From the NCBI RefSeq assembly GCF_003576645.1, contig NC_044922.1:22420523-22484522 (forward strand): 64,000 nt of DNA. Direction: 5' to 3'. The notes below the pieces were generated by a model. That model searched no databases. It had not been told where the DNA came from and worked only from the letters and a program-made list of their open reading frames with translations. How positions within the stretch are numbered: position 1 is the stretch's first letter; every line of letters begins with the position of its first letter. The position numbers were made by a program, and so were the translations under genes. The stretch comes from Ipomoea triloba. Taxonomy: Eukaryota; Streptophyta; Magnoliopsida; Solanales; Convolvulaceae. This document shows positions 44,179-56,374 of this stretch, one piece after another.

Positions 44179-45533
44179 TGATAAGTTACAAAGGCACTCA
44201 TATTTAAGGGTTTTTAAGGGGTTGTTTTATTCTTAAATGCTATCCTTTGTGGTTGATTTATGGTCATAATTGCTTAAATGTGCTAATGTGTTGCAAAGCT
44301 ATATCATATCTTGCACTTTAGTGGTTTTGAAGGGTTTTGAGCTTAAGGAAAAGACATATGGACTTTACCGGGAGCATCCAAAGGAAGAATCACGTGTTGT
44401 AGCCTGTCAACGAGAAGTCCATGATCGTGGGGCCTTCGTGGATGGAGAACAGAAGGTTCCACGACCAGGCCCATGATCGTGGACAAGAACGTGGCTAGAA
44501 TAAGTGGCACAATCCACGAGCGCTCCACGTTCGTGGATGGGGATCAGCGTGATGTTTGAAGAATGTGCTTTGAGGGAAGGCTATTTAAGCTAGATTTAGA
44601 TATTTTTAGGATAACTTTTACATTGGATTCAGTTTTAGATTCACTTGATTTTCTCTCTCTAGTTTACACATTGTACTTTTGAAGATCTTCTTGGAGAAGA
44701 GAGCTTGACAACCTTTCTACTCCTAGAATTTCCTTGTAACTTTGAATCTACTTGCAATCAATTAGGTATTTTACTTTTTTTGCTTTAATCCTTACTTTAA
44801 TTACATTCAATTTTGTGATATTAGATTCAATGTTGAATTCAATTGGTATAATGTGTGGCTAGGTTTCAATTAGGAATTGAATTGTGATTTTAGTTCATGA
44901 TGCTAGTGTGAATTGTAATTCCAATTAGGTTTATGCATTGCAATTGATTGATGAAAGTTCTTGTTATCTATGATGATTTGTTTGCATATTTTGAGAATGA
45001 CCAACACTAGAGATTGTATAAGGCATTGAATATTGGCAAGGTCTTGCTATATTCAATGTAGCTCCTAATCATAGGTAATTTATTGCTTTAAGTTCGAAAG
45101 GCCTAACTGAGAAATGAGGTGACAACAACATGTTTGATAAAATGCCTCTTAGGTCAATGGTCACCTAAAAAGTGTTCCATACCCAGAGAATGCTTAGTAG
45201 ACCGATAGGTGAAAGATGCTAGTAAAGCCTCACATGAATATCATCATTGCAATGTACAGAGCCTAAGTCTAAGCACACTAGAAGCATCATGTGCTAGATA
45301 ACAATTCCATTCTTAAGCTTCTTTATTATTGAATTTGAATACTTGTTTTGCTCTTTGATACTACAACATGCTCAACGCAAACTTCTTGTTAGTGACCTTG
45401 TATATGATGTGTGTGACTCTTTATTCCTTAGTTTAAAAGCCTCTTAAAACTTCCAAGTTTGTCTTCCTCAAAGGAACGATAAACTCAGGAGTGATCCCAA
45501 ATCTTTGACACAACAACTAAATACCATTTGTCA
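44179..45533 (+). mobile_element. Athila-like Ty3/gypsy 5' LTR
   Basis: Starts TGATAAGTTACAAAGG and ends CCATTTGTCA, immediately before a tRNA-Asp-type primer site at 45536. It includes repeated CACGATCGTGG / CACGTTCGTGG motifs (44415-44540) and a TATTTAAGCTAG box near 44581. The matching 3' LTR is not visible in the window. The left boundary is inferred from the TG. Confidence 0.6.
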
Positions 45534-45535
45534 AA

Positions 45536-45553
45536 TGGCGCCTTTGCCGGGGA
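45536..45553 (+). other. Primer binding site, tRNA-Asp type
   Basis: TGGCGCCTTTGCCGGGGA matches the Athila-lineage primer site (usually TGGCGCCGTTGCCGGGG) with one difference. Confidence 0.85.
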
Positions 45554-45779
45554 AGGCATATAGTAGTTGTTAATTTGTTTTTAGATTGAGGAATAACTTC
45601 ATACTTTGATCCTTGTGTCACTTTTTACTTTTGCTTTTTACATTGCTTGTGCTAACTTCCCTTGAAACTACTTTTAGTTGGGGAGGAAAACTTGTCTTCT
45701 TTCTTCTTTCTAGGTTGAATGCAAACAAGGGCCAAGGGAAACCAAGGACTAATTCCTTTCAATCTGGAGATCAACAAAG

Positions 45780-46482
45780 CCACAATGAGGAGAACAAAGC
45801 ACATCCCTACTCCACCACCAAGTGAGAACATGGCTTCTACAAGTGCAAGTAATAGACGAGGATCCCATGGAAGAGGGATCCCTCCACACACTCCACCCCA
45901 CAACCATACACACCCACTGGGCATAGGAGCTCAAGGAGGACCCTAAGTCCCTCTTGAGCCAAGACATGAGGAGGATCAACGTGTTGAGTTGGACGGGCAC
46001 CGGGATCCAATCCGGGTGGAAAAATTCTATGATGCCCCGAATGATCAAAGGGGAAGAACTATAGCGGAGTACATGACTCTGGACTTTTCAATGCACAACT
46101 CCATTTTCGTGCCCCCCTTGGAGAACCTAAATTTCCACATTCATCCATCGGTGCTCAATCTCGTCCAAAAAACCCATTTAGTGGATTGCCATCGGAGGAC
46201 CCCCACACTCACATCACAAGATTTGTAAGGGCTTGCGACATGTTCCAACGAGAAGGTGTGTTGGACGCAATTGTGAGATTTAAATTGTTTCCATTTTCCG
46301 TGATTGGGGAAGCTTCAAGGTGGCTAGATAGTCAATACGACAACCATTTTAGATCTTGGGGGCAATTGCACAAGGAGTTCATGAACAAATTTTTCCCATT
46401 GACAAAGACCATGAAAGTCTGAAAACAAGTGCAAGAGTTTAAACAAAGCCCTCTTGAAAGTCTTGGTCAAGCTTGAGGAGAT
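45780..46482 (+). pseudogene. Athila-like gag, broken
   Basis: After a leader, frames encode MRRTKHIPTPPPSENMAST, then DPIRVEKFYDAPNDQRGRTI AEYM, then, after a frame change, HITRFVRACDMFQREGVLDA, FKLFPFSVIGEASRWLDSQ and SWGQLHKEFMNKFFPLTKTM. This is the retrotransposon Gag core of the Athila lineage. Stops at about 45943 and 46420 and at least one frameshift disable it. It stops abruptly near 46480, where the sequence diverges from the second copy of its end at 47934. Confidence 0.8.
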
Positions 46483-46590
46483 TTAAGTCTTTAAAGCGTT
46501 AATGCCCACCTGACCTCCGCTAATAAACATTATTTTTATTGTTATTTTAAATAATCTTTTTATAGTTAATTTGCAATAGTTAATTAATTA

Positions 46591-46593
<3 letters not shown>

Positions 46594-46649
<56 letters not shown>
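46594..46649. repeat. (TA)n microsatellite
   Basis: About 27 TA units. Confidence 0.95.
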
Positions 46650-46652
<3 letters not shown>

Positions 46653-47930
46653 TATTATTGCTATAAGTAGTTCTGTTAATATTGTTCAATTTTAGGTTGT
46701 GCTTTATTATTTGAATTTTGTCAATCCAATAATCATTCCTAACTTAATAATAATAGTTTTAGTAGTACATGGTCAGTAGGAAGTATTAATTAGTTTAGAC
46801 TAATTCTATTTGAATTATTATTTATTAAAATTTAGAATGAGTCCAAGTCAATAACAGTTGAGCCAGATGTGGGAGCAAATTTTGTGAGGAAACTAGGAAG
46901 AACGGTTAGACTAAAATAGTATAAAAAGAGGACTTTTGCAAAGAGGAAGATCATCAATTGGCCCCGGACCAATTCCGCGGCGGATTTCCATGTGGCAGTA
47001 GTCTCCGTTCAGCACAAAACTAGCTAAATCTTCGCAACACCAATTTGTAGACACGACAACATGAATTAACTCTAATTCTCTTTCCTGTTAAATATTGCTT
47101 TTTCTTTTCTCCAGTCACAGTGTATTCATTTAATATGCTTGACATTTGATTATCAAAATTTAATTTTTGAGTTGCTGAAATTGCTGTATGAAATTGTGTT
47201 TCCACTTAAGCATACAATACAAACATTTTAATGGTTTGGAGTTGCTTAGTAACTAGCTAGGTTTGAAATTGTTTAATGTTGAGAAGATGAAAATCTTTGC
47301 CTTATTTGTGATCATCATGTTCGGCTGAGCACTTTTAACTCTAGGAACTTGATGAATTTACTGTGAAAGTTTTGTATTCTGTTTTGTCAATCGGGTGAAA
47401 GATTTATTATTTGGTTTTATCTTTTAGTTTGGTTGTGTTGATGGGTGACCAACTTTAACATAATTGAACTGATTTGAGAGAATTTTTAGAGTAAACATCA
47501 TGCCTATTAATTCCATGCTCTGGATAATAAATGGGTAGATAATTTGATTGTCTTATCAGGTTATTTATTTGGTTTGAGACCCGAGTATTCAATAGTTCTT
47601 CTAAACTTAATGAGTTTTAATCATTCGAATAATGTCTTAAGCAGATGAGTGATTAAAGCATGTGACTTACTCTGGACGTCATACGGAGTAGTCATATAAC
47701 CATTAGAATGAACCACTTAATTTGGTTGACAAGTTAAATTGAAATGCAAAATTAGTAATGGTAATTGATTCATGTTCCTAGAGCTTTATTTTTCCTATTA
47801 GTTACTAAATTGTCCGCTATTTCGTACTAGTTTCGGCTTTATTATTCTATTGCATTCAAGTTAATTAATTTCAAGTCTCTAAATTGCATAGTTACAATTC
47901 TCTGTGGGTTCGACCCTTGCTATTGTACAC
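46650..47930. other. Insert between gag repeats, no gene seen
   Basis: No coding frame of substance. Features include ATAGTATAAAAAGAGGAC (46916-46933), a possible TATA box with downstream leader, and the closing CTGTGGGTTCGACCC. It may be a solo LTR or leader of another gypsy element, but TG...CA ends and a target duplication could not be fixed. Confidence 0.35.
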
Positions 47931-48169
47931 TATTACGACAATCATTTTAGATCTTGGGGGCAATTGCACAAGGAGTTCATGAACGAATTTTCCCATTGAC
48001 AAAGACCATGAAAGTCCGAAAACAAGTGCAAGAGTTTAAACAAAGCCCTCTTGAAAGTCTTGGTCAAGCTTGGAGGATCTCAAAGAAACACAACAAGATT
48101 CGAACTACAAGGGTCGAGCGAAGTAGCCAAGCTCGGGTCTCCTTCGAGACTGAGTCATACTAGGGAAAG

Positions 48170-48670
48170 ACTAACGGAAGGAGTGACATGAAGAAGAATA
48201 CGAGGCCAAGGAAGTAGAAGTAGCTGGACTCAGCGAGCGGCATGACCGAGTCCCAATAGGAGGTATGCACGAATCAACCAACGACGGGCCGGGTGAGAGT
48301 TAGACCGACCTAGCAGATGGAGCCAGAGTTAGAATGAAGTGAAATGAGAAGTTTCCTAAGATGGAAAGGATCAGACGCGGATCCTTTGGGAGTGATAGGA
48401 AAGCAGACCAAAGTAGTTTAGGAAACCCTTCCAAATGTATTAAGGAAAACAATCTCAAACATTTATGGTAGTTTAGGGTTTCAAAAGGAGAATTAACCCC
48501 TCCTAATATGTATAAATAGAGGTATAGAACCTTGAAAAAGGTTAAGTCATTCGTAATACAGGGACAACCGAAACGCTGCTCAAATTTCATAGCAAAAACA
48601 CTTGAGTAATTTTCTGGTGGTGTTGGCCCGCCATTCGACCCTCCGTGGTTGATAAAACCAACAAATACAA
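48170..48670 (+). mobile_element. LTR-like fragment with TATA box
   Basis: Contains TATAAATAGAGG at about 48510, followed by about 100 bp that read like an LTR R/U5 region and GTGGTTGATAAAACCAACA near 48645. The left limit is uncertain and the partner LTR was not found. Confidence 0.35.
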
Positions 48671-48774
48671 TATATTGTTGTGGTAAACATCAACTCTTCT
48701 TATCTGTGGAGTAGTTGTAAGGTTCTAAGATTGACTAATAACCTAAGACTATAAACATTGGGAAATGTTGACTC

Positions 48775-49600
48775 ATGCATAGATTGATAATTTTGCGAAG
48801 TATAAGTAATGGTCAGCTTGGTGTAGAAAATGATGGGCATGCAGAGATAGACATTTCAAAAGATAATTTGTTAAAGCCTCAAGGTGATCTAATTGAAGTA
48901 ATAATTAAGAACACATTCCCTATGTTTTGTGTGGGTGCTTGTGATACGGAGTATCTGAATGATTGAGCTATATTGGCACCAACACTAGATGTAGTAAATG
49001 AAATCAATGAATATATGAGTAGTTTGAATCATATGGATGGTAGAATGTATTTCAACTCCAACGATGTTTGTCGGCTTGATATGTGTACAGATACATTTGT
49101 TGAGTTGCACACCCTAGAGTTCCTAAATGAATTGTGATGCTCAAGCATTCCTAACCATTCTTTTGCTCTAAAAGTTGGATCTCTAGTAATGCTTTTGAGA
49201 AACATTGATACTATCTCGAGTTGTGTAATGGACAGAGATTGGTTATTACTAGATTGGCAGACCATGTTGTTAAAGCTAAGATATTATCCAGAAATAGTGT
49301 GGGTACACAAGTGTTGGTTCCTAGATTGTCAATGACATTGTCAATCCTCGATAGCCATTTAGGTTTGAAAGGAAACAATTTCCACTAATGTTATCTTATG
49401 CAGTGACAATAAATACGAGTCAAGGGCAAAGTCTGCCTAATGGTAGGTCGTTATTTAAAAAAAAAAACTTATTTTTGTACATGGACAACTTTATGTGGCT
49501 TTATCTAGAGTTAACGACCCCAACGGTCTTAAAGTAATAATTTTAGGCGACAATGAAAGATTATTCATCTTCAACGTCAAATGTTGTATATAAGGAGGTT
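48775..49600 (+). pseudogene. Helitron helicase (Pif1-like) C-terminal fragment
   Basis: Matches the end of plant RepHel proteins: AILAPTLDVVNEINEYMSSL near 48967, LEFLNEL...SIPNHSFALKVGS, LVMLLRNID, then in other frames FPLMLSYAVTINTSQGQSLP (helicase motif VI region) and HGQLYVALSRVNDPNGLKVI. Stops (48964, 49136) and several frame changes make it non-functional. The Rep domain and N-terminal helicase motifs are absent to the left, so only the last third survives. Confidence 0.85.
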
Positions 49601-50230
49601 TTAAGAATTTGTAACTTTAATACTTAAATTGTAGTATTTTGTTTCAGAACTTTTGTAAAATATTTATGGAATGTATTTTAATAAATTTTGTATTACAACA
49701 TATAAATTTATGTATATATATTAATTTGTATATTTTGTTCTAATTTTTATTTTATAATATTGATAATATTCATACTATGTATCGCACAGGTGGTGTACAG
49801 TATATGAAAAAGGGACATGCAATATTCATCAATACAACATATTTGTTTTCTCCATATTTCTTTATATTTTTATATACATGTTATTTTAACGATAATGTTA
49901 GCCCATCGTTGACTGTCCAAAAATAATAAAATCAATAGTAATAATAATAATAATAATTCGGAAATTAACTTAAAATAAAGAATCATAAAAACGTCTCCCG
50001 ACTAAAAAAAAATTAGAAAAACATTTTAAATCAAGTTAGATTTTCTTTTTCCGATTGACCAACATAAATATTTTCTATTTCATTTTTCTAGAATACCCAA
50101 ATACTATAAAATTTAAAAAATAACTTTCTTTATAAAGGTGTTTTCTAAATTTCCAAAATGAATTTTACAATTCCTCTTTAGTCTTTACTAAACACCCACG
50201 AGGACCTGCGGACGAGTGGAATATACACAG
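49601..50230. other. Spacer upstream of MED19
   Basis: AT-rich. ATGTATCGCACAGGTG at about 49778 resembles the hairpin-like tail of some Helitrons, but no CTRR end follows at the right distance. The promoter of MED19 should lie in its right part (about 49900-50230). Confidence 0.4.
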
Positions 50231-51436
50231 TGCAGCTTTGACGATATCTGAATTTTTTGATACCCAATCAAGAAACATTACCATAACAGGGCAGTGTCCT
50301 TATTTCTCTCTCCATCCAATTCTATTTCAACTCCCAGGTGCGCGGGGATTAGGGTTTTGCCCAATCGGAGAGCGCCAGCCAGGATACTCACCACCCCACG
50401 GACCACGAACTCACCACAACCCTAACTCTCCCTCGGCCTTATCTTCCCCACTCCGATTTGCTCCTTCAGGAGCATATTCAATTAAATTGAACAAAAAGAG
50501 GAGAGAATCCTTGTTTTGCGGAGCCGAAATTTCTTTGTGGATCTCTCGTTCAATCCGGTAAACTTGTTTTACTTTGGTAAGTTGAAGTTCTCTGCATTTC
50601 AATTTTCAATCTTGTAGCACAGAAGGTGTCTATGCTATTGAATTTGGAGATCAGGCCGTTTCGCGGGCATACAACTGTTGGAATAAGTGGTAATTGTTTA
50701 AATATAGGAGTTTAATTCGTTCTAGTAACGTTCTCTGGCGCCTGTAATGAAAGGAAAGCTAGTGAAATGGTAGTAAAATTGGCTTCTTTGGTACATTTTA
50801 TTGGTGGAATTTTTTAATATAGTTTTAGATATGAGGTGAAGATTAGTTACTATTATGTATCCGGTATATCCAACTATAATTATTGGGTTTGCATTTGGTT
50901 TGGGGTTTCACCACCTAGTGTTTGTGTCTGTTTAATTGTTTTAGCTTTTTCAAACTATTTTTTTTTAAAGTAATTTTTGTTTACAGTGCAACTTTGTCGA
51001 CCTCTATAAAATTTATTTTGTGTAAAGAACTTTTTCATGTTCATTTCACGAATTCAGAGTGTGGATGTGATTGTTAGGCTGTTAGCATAGTTGCATCGTG
51101 TCATGTTATAGCAACTTCTAGTTAGTGCCATATTTGACTTTTTGAGTGTTGATCCATGCAGAGTGCCCCATAGCATCAAAGGTGGATTTTTTTGGGAGAA
51201 CAGAAAAGGAAATCTCCTAATAAAACCCTTAGGCTACAGGCTACTTTCTTGATCTGTAATGATCCCACTCTAATGTTGTATTCTTTGAATGTGATATTAT
51301 TTTTACTTTTTAGATGATTGTGTTGGTAAATCCAACCCAAGGAGAATTTCACTGCTGAATTTAGACTATATATACATACTTTTTCTTTTTTAAATCTCAG
51401 GAAAGAATTGTCTTTTCATTTACTTGATGCAAATAG
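50231..51436 (+). promoter_or_regulatory. MED19: MED19 5' untranslated region with leader intron
   Basis: A pyrimidine-rich, relatively GC-rich leader (about 50280-50576) ends at a donor: CCG/GTAAAC after 50557, or the stronger TTTG/GTAAGT after 50576. The acceptor TAAATCTCAG ends at 51400 and the second leader exon starts at 51401, ten or so codons before the start. That exon holds a seven-codon upstream ORF (51427-51450) that overlaps the main ATG out of frame. Confidence 0.6.
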
Positions 51437-54352
51437 ATGGATGCAGATAACAAGAAATTTGGGCGAGGTAAGACATTGATTACCTTTATTATCCTAAATA
51501 ACTGAGATATTAATTAGCACATCTTTGTATCTTATGTGGGGTGGATTGTGGTGTTCAAATGGCTTTGTTCAAGCTCTTGCTCTGTGTGTCCCTTTGCTTT
51601 TGACTCAAAATCAAATACCTCTTCCTTGATATGGAATAAATATTTATCCTAAGAACGTATATATATACGCCTTTTAGTTTTCCCTGTTTTTGGTTTATTT
51701 CGTAACTGAAGAGTATGCTTTAAATTTATTGCTAGTCAAAATTTTCCAAAAATGTTCTTGCATTATGAATGATTCATTTTTCTCAAGGAGTGGCAATGTG
51801 GTTTTAAATCATTTAGACCTCAAAGTGAGTGTTATAGAAATGCTTTCATAAAGAACTGAGTTTTCTGTCAATTCATGTATTGCCTGCCAGATTAATGCTC
51901 TTAGGAGTCGGAGATAACCTGTGATATTGATAAAGCTGTTTTATAATAAATAAGTTATAGGTCCTTTTCTGTACAGTATTGTGTGCGTGAGTTTTTGTTG
52001 TTGTAACTTTTGTGTCTTTGATCCTTCAAACTGATGTTAACTTGGTTCCATTAAAATATCAGGTCCACGTGAGCTTTCAGGTTCTGTGGACCTTATACGT
52101 CATTTCAAGTTGCAGCCTCATCATGAATTCTTCTGCAAGAATTCACTTCCATTGTCAGTATCAGATACATATTATCTGCATGATGTAGTGGGAGATGCAG
52201 AAATTAGGAAAGGGGATGGAATGCAATTGGATCAACTTATTGAGGATACTTCTTCAAGAGAGACAAATGCTCGGATTCAACCATTTAATCTAGATGTTCT
52301 GGTAGAGGCCTTTCAACTGAGGGAAACAGCTCCAATTGATCTCCCCCTGGTAATGAACTGCTTAGGCTTTTGTGAGATTAGTTTTTCTGGAAAGCAAATT
52401 TGCCCTCCTTTTCCTATTAGATTCTGAAGTTGGGACCTACTAATTGTGGTCTTCCAGATGTACTTATCATTAGGTCTCTCTTGTGGTGTTTTGTAGTCTG
52501 AGAAGGGCATTCCAACTATAGTGGCAAAATCTAAGAGTGAGTCTAAGGAGAAGGATAAAAAGCATAAAAAACACAAGGACAAGGACAAGGACAAGGAGAA
52601 AGATAAAGAGCATAAGAAGCACAAGCATCGTCACAAAGATCGGAGTAAAGATAAGGACAAAGATAAAAAGAAAGACAAAAGTGGGCATCATGAGTCTGGT
52701 GCTGAGCATTCAAAGAAACATCATGAGAAGGTTTGATAATGCTATGCTTATTTTTCCAAAATTCAAATAGCTACAAGCCTGAAACCTTCTTCTTCTTCTT
52801 TTATTTTTTTTTTTTTTTTTCACTTGGTCCATACATCATATAGTACTCATGTTTGCATGATTTAATTCTGGAGGATATATCCCATAGTGTTCAAAGTGAT
52901 TCATTTTAATTGTCAACCCATGAGGATCTTTATATTAAATAAAAAAAAGTATATGTGGAAAATATCTTTTATTTTATTTTATTTATAATTAGGTTTATTG
53001 ATGTCTTGCCTTTGCTCAAAAGTTAAGGTCCATATTGCAGTCACTCTATTTCATCTTGCAATGTAATTTTGTCAAAGTATTTTTAGTGTAAATGTAGCAG
53101 TTCCACATGATGGGGAATTATAGGTATTAACTCCATTTTTGCAAGGATATTTAGTTTCCTATAATAATGTTTAATTCTTAAATTACTGCATATCTTATAG
53201 TTTTAATAAAATGATAAATTGTTGCTCCTCATGTCATTCTAACTTTCCATTTTCCTTTTCAGGCCTTGTAATACTATTTTTCATTAAGAAGGTTTCTTTT
53301 ATTATATATTGAAAATTTGAAACCGGATAGTGTTTTTGCACATATTACTCATCTTTGATATTAATTGTATGTCCTTAATGGAAAGTAAGCATATTAAACC
53401 AACTTTCTTGGGAGTTGCCTAGTGCTTTTTCATCTAACTTCAATGCTAAGTTTGTGATTACATGCAAATAAATTTGTGCATATATGTCTAGATTCATACT
53501 AAAGATGCTACAGATGGTGAATTATAAATTTCTCATTTGAGTTAAATAGTCTACCTTTCTATTTGCATCACTTTCTTGATGCAGTGGCTTATAGAATTAT
53601 AGGTACTGAGCTCATTTGTTGGTCACCTTTGAAAACTCTGAGGCCAGATTTAGATAATTTATCTCCATAGCCTGGCAGTTGTTACTTTACCTTTTGTATT
53701 GATGCATCTACTGAATATACATATCTTTAATGACTATAGAAAAGGAAGCATGAAGGAGACGAAGACCTCAATGATGTTCAGAAACACAAAAAAAGCAAGG
53801 TAACACTGAAGTTTTTTTTTTCAAAAGTTTTTCCCCCTTCTTAGTTGGTATATCTTAAAATTGTATTTTGAACTTATTATGCAATAAGTAGGGGTGGGCG
53901 TTGTTTGGATTAACTAAATCAAGACCCAAAATCTGAACCAAAATTTGGATTATGGGTGAACCCAATTGCTTTTCAGGTGTGATATTTATCCACACCCAAA
54001 CCAGAAACCCAAATTATGTCTATCAAATCATTTTAATTATTATAATTTTAACCTTAAATTATATTAAATGTAAATATAAATGGTTAAGATCAATGAATTA
54101 AAGTGTTATTTTATATATCTAAATTATAGTTTGGTTTAGATATTGGGTCTCAAAAACACAACCACAACTGTTTTTGGATTATAGATTTGAAATATCATCC
54201 AAACTGTCCTGGCGCCCACCCCTATGCAGAAGGCATTTTGGTTAAACATTATGTTCTTTTTACTAATTCGGCTGCCCTCTTTATGCACTGACTTGCTGCA
54301 GCACAAGAGCTCAAAGATTGATGAAATGGGTGCAATAAAGGTAGCAGGATAA
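51437..54352 (+). CDS. MED19: Mediator of RNA polymerase II transcription subunit 19
   Basis: Subunit of the Mediator head that links transcription factors to RNA polymerase II in the nucleus. Five coding exons: 51437-51467, 52063-52349, 52497-52730, 53740-53799 and 54302-54352. All have GT-AG introns and join in frame to 220 residues, the usual length of plant MED19. Residues 1-106 are the conserved MED19 core (KFGRGPRELSGSVDLIRHFK, FFCKNSLPLSVSDTYYL, GMQLDQLIEDTS, RIQPFNLDVLVEAFQLRE). Residues 107-210 are a very basic Lys/His/Asp tail (repeated KHKKHKDKDKDKEK) likely to be disordered and nuclear-localising. The last residues, KSSKIDEMGAIKVAG and stop, match the family C-terminus. It looks intact. 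Intron 4 carries a hAT-like MITE. Confidence 0.96.
53889..54224. mobile_element. hAT-like MITE in MED19 intron 4
   Basis: Starts TAGGGGTGGGCGTTG and ends GGCGCCCACCCCTA, the same terminal pattern as 24948-25562. Flanks GCAATAAG and TGCAGAAG are at best a degraded 8-bp duplication. It ends about 77 bp before exon 5. Confidence 0.75.
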
Positions 54353-55559
54353 AGTGGCATGTGGTTCTATTGTTTAATTTGTCCTCAGATTTTGAACTTG
54401 AGAGTTTGGAAGGATCCTTTACTTACTATTATGAAATTATCTGAGGTACAAGTTTTAATGCATGCTACCCATTCTTAAAAACCTTACTGCCTGACCTTTT
54501 GTTTCCATTTGTATTCTACCTGTGATTTATCTGCATTCTGTAGGACCATGGCTTCTCGTTCATGGATGTCTTATTTTCCCCCTTATTTTTATAACCATTG
54601 TGATTTGAACTTTTCTTGAGTGAAAATACAAAGCTTGAAGATTTAAGTGTAAGTAACCAGCCTGTAACTATGAAGGATCAACATCTACAGATGGATATTA
54701 TTGGGCTAGGTTAGACCGTTAGACATTGCATGTAGTCTTCTCTTAGTCAGTTAGTCATCTATTAAGCTGTGTGGAAAGGATAAATATATGAAAAATAGAG
54801 TAGGAGCTGATAAATCAAAGACTGCCTAAAGAAACATAAGGTAAACCAGCAAAGCTATTTGGGAGCATGCCATGAAGGTATTAATGCCTTCTCCTTCTGT
54901 ATCTGAATGAATTAGGCACCTCAATAGTTATCATTAGTACATGTCCTTAATTAGTTATATTTACCTGATTCTGCTATGAATCCTATGATAGTAGTAGATA
55001 TGTGCAAGTATGCATGTGTTATCAATTTTTGTTGTCTATTGAAACTTAACCAAGTAGAAACAATGATTTAGGCTGGTCATGTAGCCAAATGAGGAAGTGA
55101 TAAAATAAGTCATAAATACTAAAAGAATTTAAACTGTTATTCATTTGTTGTAACTTTTTTTTCCCCTACTAGTGTGATTTTTTAGGTCAGAACATTACAT
55201 GGCAATACTTGAGTGTTTGAGCTCAATTGCTCAAATATAAAAAAACATGAGTAGATTCTGTTTGTTACTTGGGATATAATTGTCTTATTGAATTTTCTCT
55301 ACCGGTTTGCACTGCAACACTGGGAAGTGGGTTGTGCATAAGTTCAGAAGTGTGTTTAACTTGAAAGCAATTACTAATTTCCTAATGGAATATTATTGTT
55401 GCAGATCTGCATTTAAGACACTTAATGTGCCATCTTTCTCGCAGATCTGCATTCATCCTTATAAAGAAAATGTTTATGTATGTATTCACAATGAGTGAGT
55501 CTGCTGTGATTGAGCTATTCCCCTTGTAAGGGAGGTAGTTATTTTGAAGGGACTTGATA
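54353..55559 (+). other. 3' flank of MED19, no further gene seen
   Basis: The 3' untranslated region should begin here. No ORF with recognisable similarity. No single polyadenylation site can be chosen. Confidence 0.4.
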
Positions 55560-55975
55560 TTGGGCTATTCTTAATACAAAATAATCTCAACCATCCATTT
55601 GGTATGATCAAAACAATGGTTGAATATAAGGGGAAAAATGTTGTGTCATTTTCGTAATTATTACAAACTTTGGTTGTATACTGGAAAAACTTGAGAGTGC
55701 ATCTCGTTGATAACTAACAATGTACTCAAGATCTAAAACGAGTTCATTCAAGTTTGTTACACTCGTATGTTACAGTGCAACAAAGTTGAGTGCACTTTTT
55801 ATAGATCTTGAGTACATTGTTAGTTATTCGCGGGATGCACGGCCAAGTTTATCCCGTATATACGATCAAAGTTTGTAATAATTACGAATATGCAATTGCA
55901 ATTTTCCTTTTCCCCTTATTTTCCAACCGTTGCAACCTAAATGGATGGATAAGGTTATTCCACATTTTTTATGAT
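55560..55975. mobile_element. Long foldback element (about 190-bp arms)
   Basis: Left arm segments (CCATCCATTT, AAGGGGAAAA, GTAATTATTACAAACTTTG, CTAACAATGTACTCAAGATC) recur in inverse order and orientation in the right arm. The loop is centred near 55775. Arms have diverged by substitutions and small gaps. No coding sequence. Confidence 0.85.
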
Positions 55976-56374
55976 AAGACATGTTCTCATAAGATCTTAA
56001 TTCTATATATAATACTCAGTATATCATTCATTATAGAGGGTATTTATATTTTTTGACTGTTTATTCGGTTTCTATTCCTTAAACTAACCTAACATTTAAA
56101 TATAATTCATTAAATCTATTACTTTCACAAACCAAACACTGGAACAAAATTCATTTTCTGTTACTTGCTTTTTCCATTTCCCATGGAATAAGATTCCTAT
56201 TTTTCCAAAATTCATTTTGTGAACCAAATGTGTTGTTTGTGTCCAAAAGTCATAAAAAAAAGAAAAGAGACTTACATCTAAGGTTCACTGTTAGGACTTC
56301 ACTACATGAAATGCCAGACCATTGTCCTTGTGGTGGCAATAGAAAATAAGAACAATAAATGATTGTAAGTCTAA

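Larger units (their letters stand above)
46335..48073 (+). repeat. 142-bp direct repeat of the gag end flanking 1.45 kb
   Basis: 46335-46478 and 47934-48073 are near-identical pieces of the gag coding region (KEFMN...FFPLTKTMKVRKQVQEFKQS). The second has a 2-nt deletion but keeps the Arg codon that is a stop in the first. The DNA between them (46483-47930) has a (TA)n run and ends TGTGGGTTCGACCC, a motif often seen at LTR or leader ends of gypsy elements. Confidence 0.8.

Noticed and set aside
44270..44476. 68-codon frame with CACGATCGTGG repeats as a gene
   Set aside because: Lies inside the Athila-like LTR; the repeat motif explains the open frame.
52313..52709. Long Leu/Phe/Ser-rich frames on the minus strand
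   Set aside because: They are the antisense of the lysine/aspartate-rich MED19 exon 3 and have no independent support.
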